The notes under the pieces: model-generated | What the model saw: the letters and a program-made list of their open reading frames with translations, nothing else | Databases searched by the model: none | What the model was told of the DNA's origin: nothing | Shown here: piece by piece, positions 44,441 through 56,578 of the stretch | Layout of the letters: each line of letters opens with the position of its first letter | Numbering within the stretch: position 1 is the first letter of the stretch | Program-made: the position numbers and the translations under genes | Source of the DNA: Chiua virens | Taxonomy: Eukaryota > Basidiomycota > Agaricomycetes > Boletales > Boletaceae | Length of the DNA: 64,000 nucleotides | Reading direction: 5' to 3' | NCBI GenBank assembly: GCA_019787685.1 | Contig: JAHNUO010000007.1 | Coordinates: 1,116,001-1,180,000 of the forward strand

Positions 44441-45976
44441 GAGTCTCTCAAGAGTGAATCCTCAAGAATAAGTAACCCACTGCTACTAGAAAGAGAGGTC
44501 AACGTGGTGCTAAAATACTAGGGGCGAAGTACCTTGGATGAAGACTCGGTTGGGGTGAGGCAGAAAAATGAAACAAGAAAAGTCAATGTTTTAATCTGAA
44601 CATCTTATTTAAGGCTTCGCCACCGCCAAGTCGACGTGGCAAATTTACTTACATAAACCATAAAACATGCAGTCGTTCCGAATCCCGATCACCCGCATTG
44701 CGTGATTTGCATCACCCAAAATCAGTACTTGTTCCCCTGCACTTATTGTATCGCCTAGATCGAATCGATTCACACTCACGTCGGCTCAATCACACTACAT
44801 ATGTGTGTACCACTTTGACACTAAGCATAGACAGGTGACGTCCGAAAGACGATGTTCTATTCGAATGTTCTGATCAGTGACGTAAGCACCGCTCTACTAG
44901 GGCCACATTTGCTCTTGGCAAGCATGCCGGGGAACGAGGTACTTACGAAGTTCACTATATTTCACCGGGCCGTGCTGGCCATTACGAAATTTCTGCCCAT
45001 AGGGATAACACTGGTGCCAGTCCATTCGCTCAACCGCACCAATGGCTGTACATGCAAACTTACCCGTTGCAATCGTATTGACTCGGAGTACTGATCGATG
45101 ATCAATGATCAATGAGAAGACATGCACACACCATGCGACGTGTTAATAAGTATGTAAGCGGCATATTGCGATCAAGTTGTCCCCATTGCCGCTAGCACGA
45201 TGCAGTTAGCACGGGCCCACGCAACATTACTGGGGGATTACTTCAGGTCTGCGACTCACAGAACATCAAGTAAGATGATATCTAATATATGTACCAAGAA
45301 GCATCCGTAAAAATGAGGAAGTTGGCCCGGCGCTGGTCTGCACTCAACAACAATATTGATGCGAAAACCTGACGACGTGCCAGTGCCATTTCCCATCTGT
45401 ATACTAGTATGCATGGCATTCTACTATGCCTGACGATCCAGCAAGCGACGATAAATGGTGGAAATCAACGCGCATGGTGTAGACATTGTAGAGTGGTTCA
45501 TTTCCGTGCGAACTTTCACGATTCACTATTGAGAAGCGTAGGTTAGAGGGCGCCAGAATAAAGGTGTTGTCGGTGTTCCCAAATTCCAAGTAGGAGGAGG
45601 TGAGTGTTTTACGAATCGAACGAGCGCTCAGTAGTATAAGGTATTAGTGGTCTTTCGTGACATATACATACGTATGTAGACCTGACAGTGAAATGTAGCG
45701 AAGCATTAGTGGCAGGACGGCATGCCAACCATTTCTCAGCAACTTCAAACAGCACCCATCTGACTCGTGTGATAAGGAGAATGGCTAGCAAAAATGTCGT
45801 CCTTGCCCGGATCATGGTAGTAAAATCTCAGCTAACACCAGTGACCATACACAGAGCAGCAAGATATATAATATCTATTGTTCGGATCGAAGTGTCGGGG
45901 ATATAAATGACCCTAACGTGAAAGGTTGCCGCTTTCTTTCCACTTCAAGTTCTCTCAGTATTTACTTCAAAACGCC
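44441..45976. other. Intergenic region between divergent transporter genes
   Basis: About 1.5 kb without recognisable coding sequence; only short frames. It holds the promoters of the Ca2+/H+ exchanger and the sugar transporter. Confidence 0.55.
45901..45907 (+). promoter_or_regulatory. TATA box of the sugar transporter gene
   Basis: ATATAAAT lies about 70 bases upstream of the ATG at 45977. Confidence 0.55.
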
Positions 45977-47948
45977 ATGGGCACTCATGCTGTGCCTCGA
46001 GAAACCTCGTTGGTGTATTTTGTCGTTCCGGAAAGAAAGTGGTACAATAACAGACGGTGAGCACTTATCAGGTTTTACTCCATTACGAGCTTACTTGCGT
46101 TCTCCAGACTTGTTGCACTCCATGCTTGGATTGTCCTCTTGTATGTTCGGGAAGAAAAAATCGCGCCCAATCATTGGTCTTGCTGACACTATCATGGTGA
46201 TGTCGTTGGTAGATTGATGAGCTCGTCCACCACCGGTTATGATGGCAGTATGATGAATGGTTTGCAGAGTCTGACTCAATGGGAATTTGCTTTCAACTAT
46301 CCTTCTGGTGGAAACCTTGGCCTGCTTAACGCTATCCAGGTGAGCACCTTCACAATCAATCGGTGTACCGTTGCTGACCACACATGTAGAATATAGGTGC
46401 TTTGGCAGCATATCCTTTCGCACCGTACCTGTCCGATGGTGTCGGGCGTCGTCGAACAGTCTGGTTTGGTGCAGTCATCATGTGTGCTGCAGCTGCTATC
46501 CAGACGGCTTCCCAATCCATTGGAATGTTCATTGGTGCCCGTTTCTTGATTGGGTTCGGGAACACGTTTGCAGGTATGATTGTGTTCTTTAATCGCATCC
46601 CTTGTGCTGATAAGAAATACATATCTTCGGGCTCATAGCCAACGCCGCTCCCATGTTAGTCACCGAGCTTTCATATCCAACATATCGCGCCCCATTAACG
46701 TCTCTATACAACTCGCTTTGGTATTCGGGAGCTATTATGCACGTATATCATATTTGTTTCATGATAAGTTTCATTCGACTAATTCTGCCGTGATCCCTAG
46801 CGCCGCATGGACCACTTTCGGTTCGTTCAGGATAAACAATACATGGGCCTGGCGGTTACCCTCGCTGCTGCAGGGAGTTTTCTCTATTATCCAGATATTC
46901 TTGGTTCTGTTGGGACCTGAGTCGCCTCGATGGTTAGTAAGTAAGGGACGCGAAGCCGAGGCTCTGCGAACCCTTGCTTATTATCATGCTGATGGCAATG
47001 AGTATGTGTACTTGCTCTCAGAGTTCCATGAACTGAAATTCTTCCAGAGAAGACCCAGTTGTGCAATTCGAATTCAACGAGATCAAGGCTGCCCTCGAGC
47101 TCGACCGAACGGTAGCCGCGAATGTCGGCTGGAAAGCGCTCTTCGCAACACAGGGAAACCGCAAACGCATGCGGATTATCATTGCCATCGCATTCTTCGC
47201 GCAATGGTCCGGCAATGGTCTCATCTCATATTACCTCTCTAAAGTCCTGGATGACATCGGGATCACGAGTTCCAGCACTCAACTTGTGATCAACGGCTGC
47301 CTGCAAATATGGAGTCTTATGGGCGCTCTCTATGCGTCATACATGGTCAATCGGCTCGGACGTCGATTCCTCTCCCTTACCTTTGGCTGTATGATGACGT
47401 TGTTTTACGCGGCGCAGGTAATATGTTTTGCCGAGTACTCACAGCACAAGTCTGCTGCAGCTGCCCATGGCGTGATTGCATTCATCTTCCTCTACTCTTC
47501 GGCATATGCGCTCACCTTTACTCCACTCGTCATTGCATACACGGTGGAGATCTTACCATACAACCTCCGCGCTAGAGGCCTTTGTGTCCTTAACATTGTC
47601 ACTTCGATTGCCATCGTGTTCAACCAATACGTGAACCCGATCGCGTTGGATGCCTTGGGCTGGAAATACTATGTATGTCATCCCATCTACTGCTGTTACA
47701 TTCGAGTTATGCTGACCCCTGGCCGTTACCGTTGATAGCTTGTGTATGTATGTTGGCTCGCGTGCGAGGTTGTGTTTTTGTGGTGCTTTGTTGTGGAGAC
47801 AAAGGACCGGACGTTGGAGGAGACGGCGGCGCTATTTGACGGCGAGGATGCGATCAAGCAGATTACACAGAAGGCGATGGCATACGAGGCGGGAAAGGAT
47901 GTGTCAATGTCGGTTGAAAAACAATCGACGGGGCTAGAGAATGTTTAA
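45977..47948 (+). CDS. MFS sugar transporter (lactose permease/hexose type)
   Basis: A proton-coupled sugar importer of the plasma membrane. The start MGTHAVPRETSLVYFVVPER is followed, after an intron, by the first helix LVALHAWIVLL, then STTGYDGSMMNGLQSL, a sugar-porter landmark. Next come LAAYPFAPYLSDGVGRRRTV (the loop 2-3 motif, DGVGRR) and GMFIGARFLIGFGNTFAGM. The middle loop carries the signature PESPRWLVSKGREAEALRTL. The second half has AFFAQWSGNGLISYYLSKVL, ALYASYMVNRLGRRFLSLTF, FTPLVIAYTVEILPYNLRAR and the C-terminal signature VVETKDRTLEETAALFDGE. Introns are about 50-60 nt. Stop at 47946-47948. No frame breaks were found. Which sugar it carries cannot be told from sequence. Confidence 0.88.
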
Positions 47949-49289
47949 CTTGAGTTCGATATCCCTTGCCGACCCGATGATTGTGTTCATAGTGCGAACA
48001 GCTTCTACTATCCAAATGTTGGTGTGGATGAGGGAGCCTGGCGCAAAAGTGAACTGCTAAACGTCCTTGATAATCTTGAGAGCCACGAGTACAATACTTC
48101 ACTGGGGACACGAATCGATCACTGATTGAGCCACTGGATTGGCGGGCAAGTCTAAGTTACAACGTTGAGCGTCGAACAGTGTTGAAACGTTCAGAACGGC
48201 GACTCGGAGCTACAGTCGACATACCCATAATGCATAGAGTTTGGGCCGGTACCATCGTGGGGCCAGCCAAAATTATCAAAAATTGCATGATGCATATTGC
48301 ATTGACACTCAGAAGTGAATATGCATCGTGAGCATAGCAATTCAGTAGGCTCGGACTTGACAATGCGACATTAGTTGTCACCATCGTGGTAGGGATCTTT
48401 GTCTCCGGGACCGTCCAACCTTGATGATCAGACTGTTTTTACCCACACGTTGTTCATTACACAAAGGGAAGCTTCCGCTGATCCAAATAACTGCAATCTG
48501 GGGCGAGCTCCATCTAGGTGAAGATCGATGTTCTCGGGTGTTCCGGTTTGCAGTAAAACTTGAATCGGAAGCTATCGGGCATCTCATTCGTCCCGATCAG
48601 AACGACTTCATCTGAAGATCTCGAAGTGTGGGTCGAACTCGTTTATGTCCATCACTGCGACCTATAGGATGTATCCAGATGCTATGTCTTCTCGCGAAAT
48701 GATCTAGGCTGTCGGCGAATAAACGCAGGACGGTCCTGGGTTCTGGCGAGGAAGGTGCACCGGAAAATCCTGTTTGTTTAGTTGTCTAATCGGGTGATCC
48801 ATGAAATTTGAAAGTTTACACCGAAGTTTTTCGTTCGATCGATCTGAAGAGGATCTAGTACCGTCATTGGTTGACGACACTAAAATGAACATCGAAGCTC
48901 TCCTGCTAGGATTGTCATAGTCGAGACTCCCGCACCTTGTGCCATGCGGCATTGTTGGGACCAGCTTAGGCGGTTGCCATTGATCAAGTGCCTCTCTCTC
49001 AAAAAAGAAAGAAAAATCGTATCAACGGTCACCGGCTTCGTTCAACGTCACGTAACTTCTGCGCACTCGTCGATTCGAATGCATGTACCGATTTCACATT
49101 CTTACGAGCACAGCAGAGTAACAATACACGCTGCTCCGTCCTGTACCATCCACACCGTGGTGTAACCGGGTAAAACAGTACGACGTACGTAGTGCATAGC
49201 ATATTTCTTAACACATGAGGACACATACGACGACCAACAGGCGGCAGCCTCCCAAATAGATTGTCAAGTAAGCAACGTGGGCGACCATT
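47949..49289. other. Intergenic between convergent genes
   Basis: About 1.3 kb, no supported gene; short frames only. Confidence 0.55.
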
Positions 49290-50587
49290 TTAGAGTTTGC
49301 CAATGCTGGACGCGCTGGGGTTCAGGCCAGCAGCCTTGGCACGCTTGCGGAACATTTGAGTAGACTTGTACCCACGAATACCACCACCCCACTGACGACG
49401 CTGTTCCTCATATTTGTCGGAGCTTTACGAAGATTCACCCGTCAGGTTTATACGGACCACGATGCAAGGTTCAACTCACAAGTTAGCCTTCGCAGCGCTG
49501 ATAAGCGTGGCGAGCTCGCGCTGGTCCTCGCTCTTGACGTCCTGGAGGGTCAGAACGGAAGCGGTCTTTTTGTGGACGACGGTACCAAGACGAGCCTTGC
49601 CCTTTACGATCACATAAGGGATACCCATCTTGCGGCAGAGAGCGGGGAGGAAAACAACGAGTTCGATTGGGTCGACATCGTGGGCAATGACGACGAGAGA
49701 GGCCTTCTTGGCTTCAATGAGGGCAACAACGTGGTTGAGACCGTATTTGACAAAGAGAGGCTTTTTGTCCTTGGCAGCTTCCTTCTGCTCGGCGGTAGCC
49801 TTAGCGATGGTCTCAAGCCGTTCCTTCTTCTCAGCCTTGGATTCTGGGCGGTATCTATACGATCGATGAGATCGGGCCGTATCATATAAAAACGTTGGAC
49901 ATACTTGTTAAGAAGCTTGAACAATTGGGTAGCTGTGTTTTTGTCCAAGGTGTGCGAGAATTGCGCAATCGCAGGAGGCACCTTGAGACGCTGGCTGAGG
50001 ATGACTTTTTGACGCTGAAGGCGGATATATTCGGGCCACTTGACAAAGCGGGTCAAGTCAGTCTTGGGACGAATATCCTGGCCTGCAAGACCGATCAAAG
50101 GTTGTCCATCACAACAGGTAGAGGAACATACCGATACCAAAGTTACGGGGCTTGGCCTCGAAGAGAGGGTTTTTCGTGGACTTGGCTGCCTTGTTGGCAG
50201 AGCCAGGTGCGGGAGCGGGTTTCTTGCCTGAACCAGGTTTGGATTTGGGGGGCTGGTCATTGAGACGAGAGCACAGTCAGTCGCGCGTTCTTCATCAAAA
50301 AAGAACAGGAGCGATCGCCACTGTGTCTCGGAGCTCTAGCACTCTGCTCGGTATCGAGCGAGTCCAGCAATCAAACGAGAGCATCATCGTTGTATACAAC
50401 TCTGCTCTCGTGGGCACGCATGGTGAAGTGCTGCTGAACCGACTGTGGGGAAACTTTGTCAGAGGCAATGCAGTTCCACCCAGAGCCGGTACTCGCCATC
50501 CATCTTGCAGTGGTCGATTCTTCATGGATACGTCGGTGCCAAAGGATTCCAAGACACAGTTGTGAATACCCTGTATCGACTCACCAT
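49290..50587 (-). CDS. RPL8: 60S ribosomal protein eL8 (L7a/Rpl8)
   Basis: A cytosolic large-subunit protein of about 260 residues. The start codon at 50587 is alone in the first exon, directly followed by GTGAGT. After a 332-nt intron, exon 2 begins [20 protein letters not shown] and reads on to [14 protein letters not shown]. Later exons give [40 protein letters not shown] and [20 protein letters not shown]. The L7Ae core has [20 protein letters not shown] and [20 protein letters not shown]. The end is [20 protein letters not shown] with stop at 49290-49292. All joins keep frame and no breaks were seen. Lone-ATG first exons with longer first introns are common in fungal ribosomal protein genes. 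Confidence 0.93.
50253..50584 (-). other. Long first intron of RPL8
   Basis: 332 nt, much longer than other introns here. It starts GTGAGTCG right after the ATG and ends ACCAG. I looked for a box C/D snoRNA and found no properly spaced C and D boxes. Confidence 0.75.
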
Positions 50588-50743
50588 GTTGTCTTTTTCT
50601 TGAGGCTGGCGTCGAGGTCTTGAAAAGTCGGCTGAATGGAAGGAGTCAACTCACCCTGACACATAGCCTGTACATTTCAAACTCCGCTCGGATCCGGCCG
50701 AGAGATTGATCATTACATAATCCAATCTGAATACTTACTAGCC

Positions 50744-51762
50744 ATGTTCTCTTCTACCCTTCTCCGACGCGGTGCCCGTCTCTTCTCTACCGCCCCTTCT
50801 CTATCCCGGCCCGCTTTTTGCCGTCGTTTTCTCCTTGTCGGCACTGTCTCTGTCGGTGCTTACACAGCCGGCGCGCTCTTCCCGCATCCCTACTTCACAT
50901 TTCTCGCCCCTCGTCCTGCACCCGGACCGCCCACGGACCCCGACTCCCCGGAATCCCTTGCCTACACTGCCAACCTCGAACGCACCCTCCAGTCTCTCGC
51001 TCTCCTCCAATCCCTCCGTGCTGCACCCGACGCCGATGACTGGTACGAAGTCCGCCCGTACAAACATTTCCCCGAGGAACGGCGTGTGAACAACCTTGTC
51101 CGCGGGTGCATTGAGGGGACCGGGAAAGCTTGCTTTGATGCCGATGGTAAGAGCGCGGTGGGACGAGACAGAGGCGGTCGCCATCATACATGTGGGGCGG
51201 GGTTTGTGTGGACACGACGGCATCGTCCATGGAGGGCTGCTTGCCACGCTTTTGGACGAGACTCTGGCGCGAACGGTGCGTGGGGACGGTGGATGACCTC
51301 GGGTGGATGGTGTCTTTGTTTTGAGCGTTGAACAAACAGGCGATCAATAACTTACCAGACAAGATTGGCGTCACTGCCAAGCTGTCGATCAGTTACAAGG
51401 CGCCAACGTTCGCAGATCAGGTAGGAATTCCGCTTCGTTCCCAGACGTGACTCATCCAGCAGCTTGGGTAGTTTATCGTGATCAAGGTTCGCCTGGAGGA
51501 AAAGAACGGTCGTAAAGTCAACGTCTCGGGACGCGTCGAGGACCTTAAAGGAAACCTCCTTGTCGAGGCCAAGTGAGCACTCACATATTCTACTTTGGTT
51601 CACGTTCAATGTCACCGTGCTAGCGCCATGTTTGTGCAGCCAAAGTACTCGAAGATGCTCAGCAACTCCATCGTCAAGAAAGCCATGGGCGAACCAGAAC
51701 CGAAGAAAGGGAACCCAGTCTTGTTGGCTGAGGGTATTCCCCCGCCCGCCACTAAATCATAG
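50744..51762 (+). CDS. Mitochondrial hotdog-fold thioesterase, one frame break
   Basis: An acyl-CoA thioesterase-like hotdog protein. The N-terminus (MFSSTLLRRGARLFSTAPSL, then a hydrophobic stretch) fits mitochondrial targeting with a membrane anchor. The hotdog core reads GALRGPGKLALMPMV, AIIHVGRGLCGHDGIVHGG and LLATLLDETLART; HGG and the Asp of LLDE are the usual active-site surroundings. After an intron it continues KIGVTAKLSISYKAPTFADQ, VRLEEKNGRKVNVSGRVEDL and AMFVQPKYSKMLSNSIVKKA. The N-terminal frame and the core frame differ by one base near 51098 (between codons for NNL and SAGALRG), where an extra G seems present; no intron fits. Three introns lie at about 51277-51350, 51421-51470 and 51574-51623. 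The gene starts 157 bases from, and divergent to, RPL8. Confidence 0.82.
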
Positions 51763-52199
51763 ATCGACGTGTTTATAGACATGGAGGACACTTAACATGG
51801 GATGCTGGATCTTTGAATTTACCAGGCGCATTGAAATACCCTATGGTGTAACTCATTCAATTTAACATACTTTCCGACCGCGTAGGTCCAATTAACGACC
51901 CCGGTTGGCTTTGTGATACCGGTGCACCGTTTTATCCTGGGTTCCTTCTGTTCAACACGACCGCGCAGCTGTGTCCTTGGCCACAGACTTCAAGTCACTC
52001 ACGAGAAGGGGTTGTATTTCAAAGGATTGACAGTGCTGAGAGCTATAGCATAATCCTCCGGACTCGCTCTTGAATTTACGAGGAGCTGGGTCTTGGAGGG
52101 CACATCCAAGAAAAGAAAGCACCTCCTCAAGCATTATCTCGTATATACAGTACTGGTATATGCCGTCAGAAAAGAAAGAAAATAAGATAAAATCCAACG
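51763..52199. other. Intergenic between convergent thioesterase and SEC2
   Basis: Short region with no gene; holds the two 3' ends. Confidence 0.6.
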
Positions 52200-55191
52200 T
52201 TACGCCGACCGTATCCCACCGATCCTTGCCGAAAACATATCCTCCTTTAGCCTCACCACCTCCTTCCACGTCCGCTCCTCCCATGTTGCATCGCTCGCGA
52301 ACCCTTCGCCCTCGGTGCTCGATGTCCGTTTCGTGCTCGTCGTGTCCATCGACGTCCGTCCGTCGTCCTCGGGGACGGACACGGAAGTGGGAACAGGCGC
52401 CGGACCGGGACTCGAGGGGACGGTTGCGGATGTACCGTTCACCGCGCCGTCGACGTCGCAGTGCTCTCCATCCGTATCTTCGTGGTCGACCGTGACGGCC
52501 TTGATCGGAGCAGCCTCTGTCGCGGGAGCAGGCTCGGCCTGAGCGACAGTTGTCTCCCCCGCACCTTCCCCATCGTGATCTGTCTCCGCGTCAGCCTCCT
52601 CCTTATGTACAGGTACTTCAGGAGTAGGCTCCGCAGAAGTAATAACCGGTGGTGTCTCTTCATGACTAACAACACCCTTGACCCCATCGGACGTTGGGGG
52701 AGGGGGCGGTGCAGGCCGTCTCGCAGCCGCACGCCTCGGAAGCGGCGGTACGCCTGGTCCCGAAGCAGGCGCAGACGACGCCAGCGGCGACGACATGCTT
52801 ATCTTCCCTCGGAGATGCGATGCAGAAGGTGCGTGTCCGGGCGAGGGGGACGTTGCACGCGGTGTCGGTGAGCCACCGCGCGAACGGCTGATCGCGGGAC
52901 TCGCAGGACGTGAACTCGGTGGTGATGCCGGCGAGGAGAGACGTGAACGTGGGTGCGGGGAGGGCGATGCGACGCGCGAGATGGGGTTCGGTGTGGTGGG
53001 CGTCACGGGAAGTGGGACTCTCTGCGGGGAGGGTGGCGGCAACTGTTCTTGGATAGACGGCGCTGCTGCTGGCTCGGCAGGCACTGGATGCAATGTTGTG
53101 GACGGTGGCGGTAAAGATTCGGATGGTGGTGAAGCAAAGGTAATTTCTTCGAAGGGCGATGAAGGGTCAGGTGCATTAGCGTCCGCTTTATCGGGATCGG
53201 CATGGCCGTTTGGGTCGATAGCAGGGTCCCTGGCCTCTGAAGATTCAACTTCGTTTTGCGTGTCCGACGGGGAGGCAACTGTGTCAGTCGTAGCGCTGGT
53301 GCGGACAATGTTGCGTTTGGGGAGTGGTGGGGCCTGAGCGTGGACATGTAATGTGGGGGACTCGGGATGAGGATGGGGTGCAGAGGGATGGGAAGGAGGA
53401 GGAACAAGTGGCTTCTTTGCGCTGTCACTCTCTTTTTCACCGTCCTTCTCCTTCGTACCCTCCCCACTTTCCTTGCCCCAACTGACAGCCCTCTCTCCGA
53501 AGGCACTCGCCATCTCCCAGAGCTTTCTCCGTCGGGGCGGGACGGGTGGCTTCTCGGAAACAGATGGATCCGCGGCGCTTGTGGGACGATTCCCCAAGAC
53601 CAGGGGTGCGGGCGTCTTTTTACCGTCGCCATGAACGATGGGTTTAGAAGGCTGGACAACGTCCTCCTCCCACACGCGCTCCACGATCCCGACACGTACA
53701 AACGCCCATAACGAACACGTACTACGAAGCCTCGTCAAGCAGTAATTGGACGTGCACAGTGGATACGGCAGGTTTTGCGTCTGTGCCTGTAGGACGCGAG
53801 AGGACGAGATTGGATTGAGAGGTGTTCGCGAGGACGTGCCGGCCACAGAAGACATCGACGCAGACGAGTTGTGCACCGGTGTGAGCGCAGGTGGTGGCGT
53901 AGACGGGGTAGCAACGGCGAGACGGAAGATGTATACCTGTCCAGGTGGTTCGCACTCTGCCGACAGTGCTGTACCAGCGTGGTGGTTCTGCGTCGTGCCC
54001 AATGCAAGGGGGTATTTGAACCATGAGCTTCCATTGGAGTGGTTGGTGCGCGAGACGGGTGTCGATGGAACCCGTGCTATGAGCGTTCCACAGAGCGCGC
54101 AGGATAAGGTGGACGTAGACGTCGTCTGAACGTGCTGGTGCAGCTCTTGGACGAGACTCGAAAAGGGTAAAGGTTCCACAGTGAGCATTCCGGAATGGAT
54201 GGCAGCAAGGACAGAACGACGAGACAACCAATTCAAGGAAGGTGCGAGGTCGAGACGTACGGTGGGCTCACTAGACAACGTCAGATCAACAAAAGCTGAG
54301 CAGCTCGAACGACATACGAATCCTCGGAAACTAGACGCGCAAGGAATGGCTGACTCAAAAGGGTCGTTATGACCGGAGGTGTGGGCTGGGCCACCCTCAG
54401 AGCCCTCAGGTGACCCACGAACGCGATGAATTCAGCAGTAGGGCATGTGGGTAGTCATGAAGCGGACCTTCGGCACCTCTCCGACGCCCACATCATCCCG
54501 CTCGATCCACTTACCCTTCCCCATCGTCGCCTTTACCTCCTGTGCCTCCCGTTCCGCCGCCTCCCTCTCTGCCTGGAGTGTCTGCATCTGTACCTGCATC
54601 TCCTTGACCGCATCCTCCGCTATCTTGAGCGCCAGCTCGGCATCCTGCACCTTGCGTTCACTCCTCGCCTGATTGAGCCTTGCCTCGGCGACCATGGTGT
54701 TAGCTTGATCAAACAAAGTCGCGCTGAGATCGTCGAGGTCCTTTTCGATGTCCAGACGTGCACTTTCGGCTTGGCCGCGCTGAGCAGCTTCCTCCGTTGC
54801 ACGCTCCATTAGCCTGTTCAGTTCGGCCGTCACATGCGCCTTCTCCACGAGCAGACCTGTGTTCAGGGCGGCCAGGTGGTGACTTCGCTCGAGTTCGAGG
54901 GAGGAGATGGAGACGGTGGCGTTTCGCAACGAGGACGAGGTGTTGTGCAATTGATCTTCGAGGTCGGACATGCGATCATACGAGGCGACGAGCTTGCTGT
55001 TGAGTTGGGTGACTTGGGAGAACAAGTCTGTTACTTGCGCACGTAGGGACGTGATGACCTGTGCTTGGGCTTCCGAGGCGTCCTCATCGCTCTCGTCGCC
55101 CACGGGTCCGCTGTTGGACGTGATAAACAGACAACCCGCGAAGTTAACGACGTCCTTACCTGATTGTAGTCGTCTCTGCGAGGTCAGTCAT
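52200..55191 (-). CDS. SEC2: Sec2-type Rab GEF, one frame break
   Basis: Sec2 activates the Rab GTPase Sec4 on secretory vesicles for polarised exocytosis. The start at 55191 lies in a small first exon (MTDLAETTTI), then a 73-nt-class intron. The long coiled coil follows: ASEAQAQVITSLRAQVTDLF, LNSKLVASYDRMSDLEDQLH, and so on to REAAEREAQEVKATMGKGKW. The conserved segment PKVRFMTTHMPY comes next. Then EFIAFVGHLRALRVAQPTPP continues in the next frame: an extra base near 54436-54440 creates a false TGA. After a short intron come EPTVRLDLAPSLNWLSRRSV and a Cys region (SCALC and YCLTRLRSTCSLW), ending in AFVRVGIVERVWEED. The last ~400 residues are Pro/Ser/Glu-rich and disordered. Stop at 52200-52202 by the open frame. 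Confidence 0.85.
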
Positions 55192-55288
55192 CGTTGCTCG
55201 TAATGATGAGACGAATGAGAAAGTTGCGTAGTGTCAAGGCACCAAAAATAAACCTTAACCCTAAGTAGCAACTATGGAGTAGATGTAA

Positions 55289-56578
55289 CTACGCTTCTAA
55301 TATTGTACATCGTTTGATCCAAGCATCGTGTCGTGTTACCAGTTCCTTTATAATGTCCTCCTCGATCTCCTTGTGGGGTGCAGACGGTGACGAGTCAATC
55401 TCGATCCATTTTTCTTCGTATTGGAAGCCGTCAGGGTCGGACTTGCCAGTGCCGGAGGGCAACCCTTTCGGAGACACCAACACTACACGGTATTTTCGGT
55501 GGTGCAAGTCATTCCCGATGACGACCTGGTGTCCATACCGCTCAAGCGCTTGCCGCGCTTTGGGTATAAGGAGCGTTTCATCCGTTTCGAGCTACTCCAC
55601 ACGTGAGCTTCTCGCTGCCATATCGCGTCGCTGCACGTACCTTGAACGACACCACGAACCCAGCCGGCACCCACTCGGATACCAACGGTTTCAATACTTT
55701 AGGCACTTGATCCATCTCTATGTGCAAGCTCCCCTTGCCTGACTGAATCTTGTGTTCCGACTGATCTCATCATCAGCGAACAGTTCCACATATGGAATAT
55801 CATACGGACCATTTTTTGTCTGGGTAGGAAGAAGTCGCTCACTGCGGCAGCGAGATAATACATCGCCTTTGGTCCCAGCCGGCGCATCTCCTGGCTTATT
55901 GCGCGTAATAAATAGAGGTAATCGTTCACTGTCACGAACGTCAAGGTATGCAGCGTCCCCGCTGTTTGCACAGCCTTGTAGGCCCGTAAGACGGACCACA
56001 AGGCAGCACGTTCGGACGTCTTGACCGTGATGTGTGGCTCGGGGTCATTCGAACGTGGGTATGAGTCCCCGTGATCTATCTCGAGGAAATCAAGAAATGG
56101 ATGCGTCGAATGAGAATAATTGCGGCTGAACGGCTGAAGACTGAATTGCCGATGCATAAAGATGACTGCATAGCCCTGTTTCAAGAAATACTCGGCAGAC
56201 GTTGCACCTCGGGTGCCTGCGCCACGTTAACCGTGGACGATGAACGGGGTGGGGTAAACATACCTGCACTAAAGTTGTCGAGGAACCGGACGCTAGCGTC
56301 GAATGAGTAACAGGATCTAACCTCTACACGAGGCGCAGACTCACACATTGAGCTCTAATGGTACCGTCGTACCCCCGCTCTATTCAGGCAATAAGATCTG
56401 TGCATGGGAACAAAGCGGGGGGGTGATTCACCGTCACGAGCACGACTTTTCTGCCTGCATCGATCTGTCTATCGATAAAGTAGGATACGTCTTGGATGTC
56501 TGCTTGAAGGGTGCTCGGTCCTGGTTGAGTTTCAAAGTAAGTCTCTGAGGAGAACGGGGACTGCGTTGTGTCTGGCAT
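55289..56578 (-). CDS. CAB2: Phosphopantothenate-cysteine ligase (coenzyme A synthesis)
   Basis: This enzyme joins 4'-phosphopantothenate to cysteine, the second step of CoA synthesis. The start at 56578 gives MPDTTQSPFSSETYFETQPG. The nucleotide-binding start is RKVVLVT then SGGTTVPLELN over an intron, followed by VRFLDNFSAGTRGATSAEYF, the family signature. Next come QGYAVIFMHRQFSLQPFSRN, YLAAAVSDFFLP (with the AAVSDF dimer/active-site motif), IQSGKGSLHIEMDQVPKVLK, and the end DETLLIPKARQALERYGHQV then VIGNDLHHRKYRVVLVSPKG. About six short introns join in frame without breaks. Stop at 55289-55291. It sits about 100 bases upstream of SEC2 on the same strand. Confidence 0.9.

Noticed and set aside
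50253..50584. Possible intron-encoded box C/D snoRNA in RPL8.
   Set aside because: Only weak C-like (TTGATGA) and D-like (CTGA) boxes were found, about 15 bases apart, far too close.
52678..53337. A 219-codon plus-strand frame rich in Gly.
   Set aside because: It is the antisense shadow of the Pro/Ser-rich tail of SEC2.
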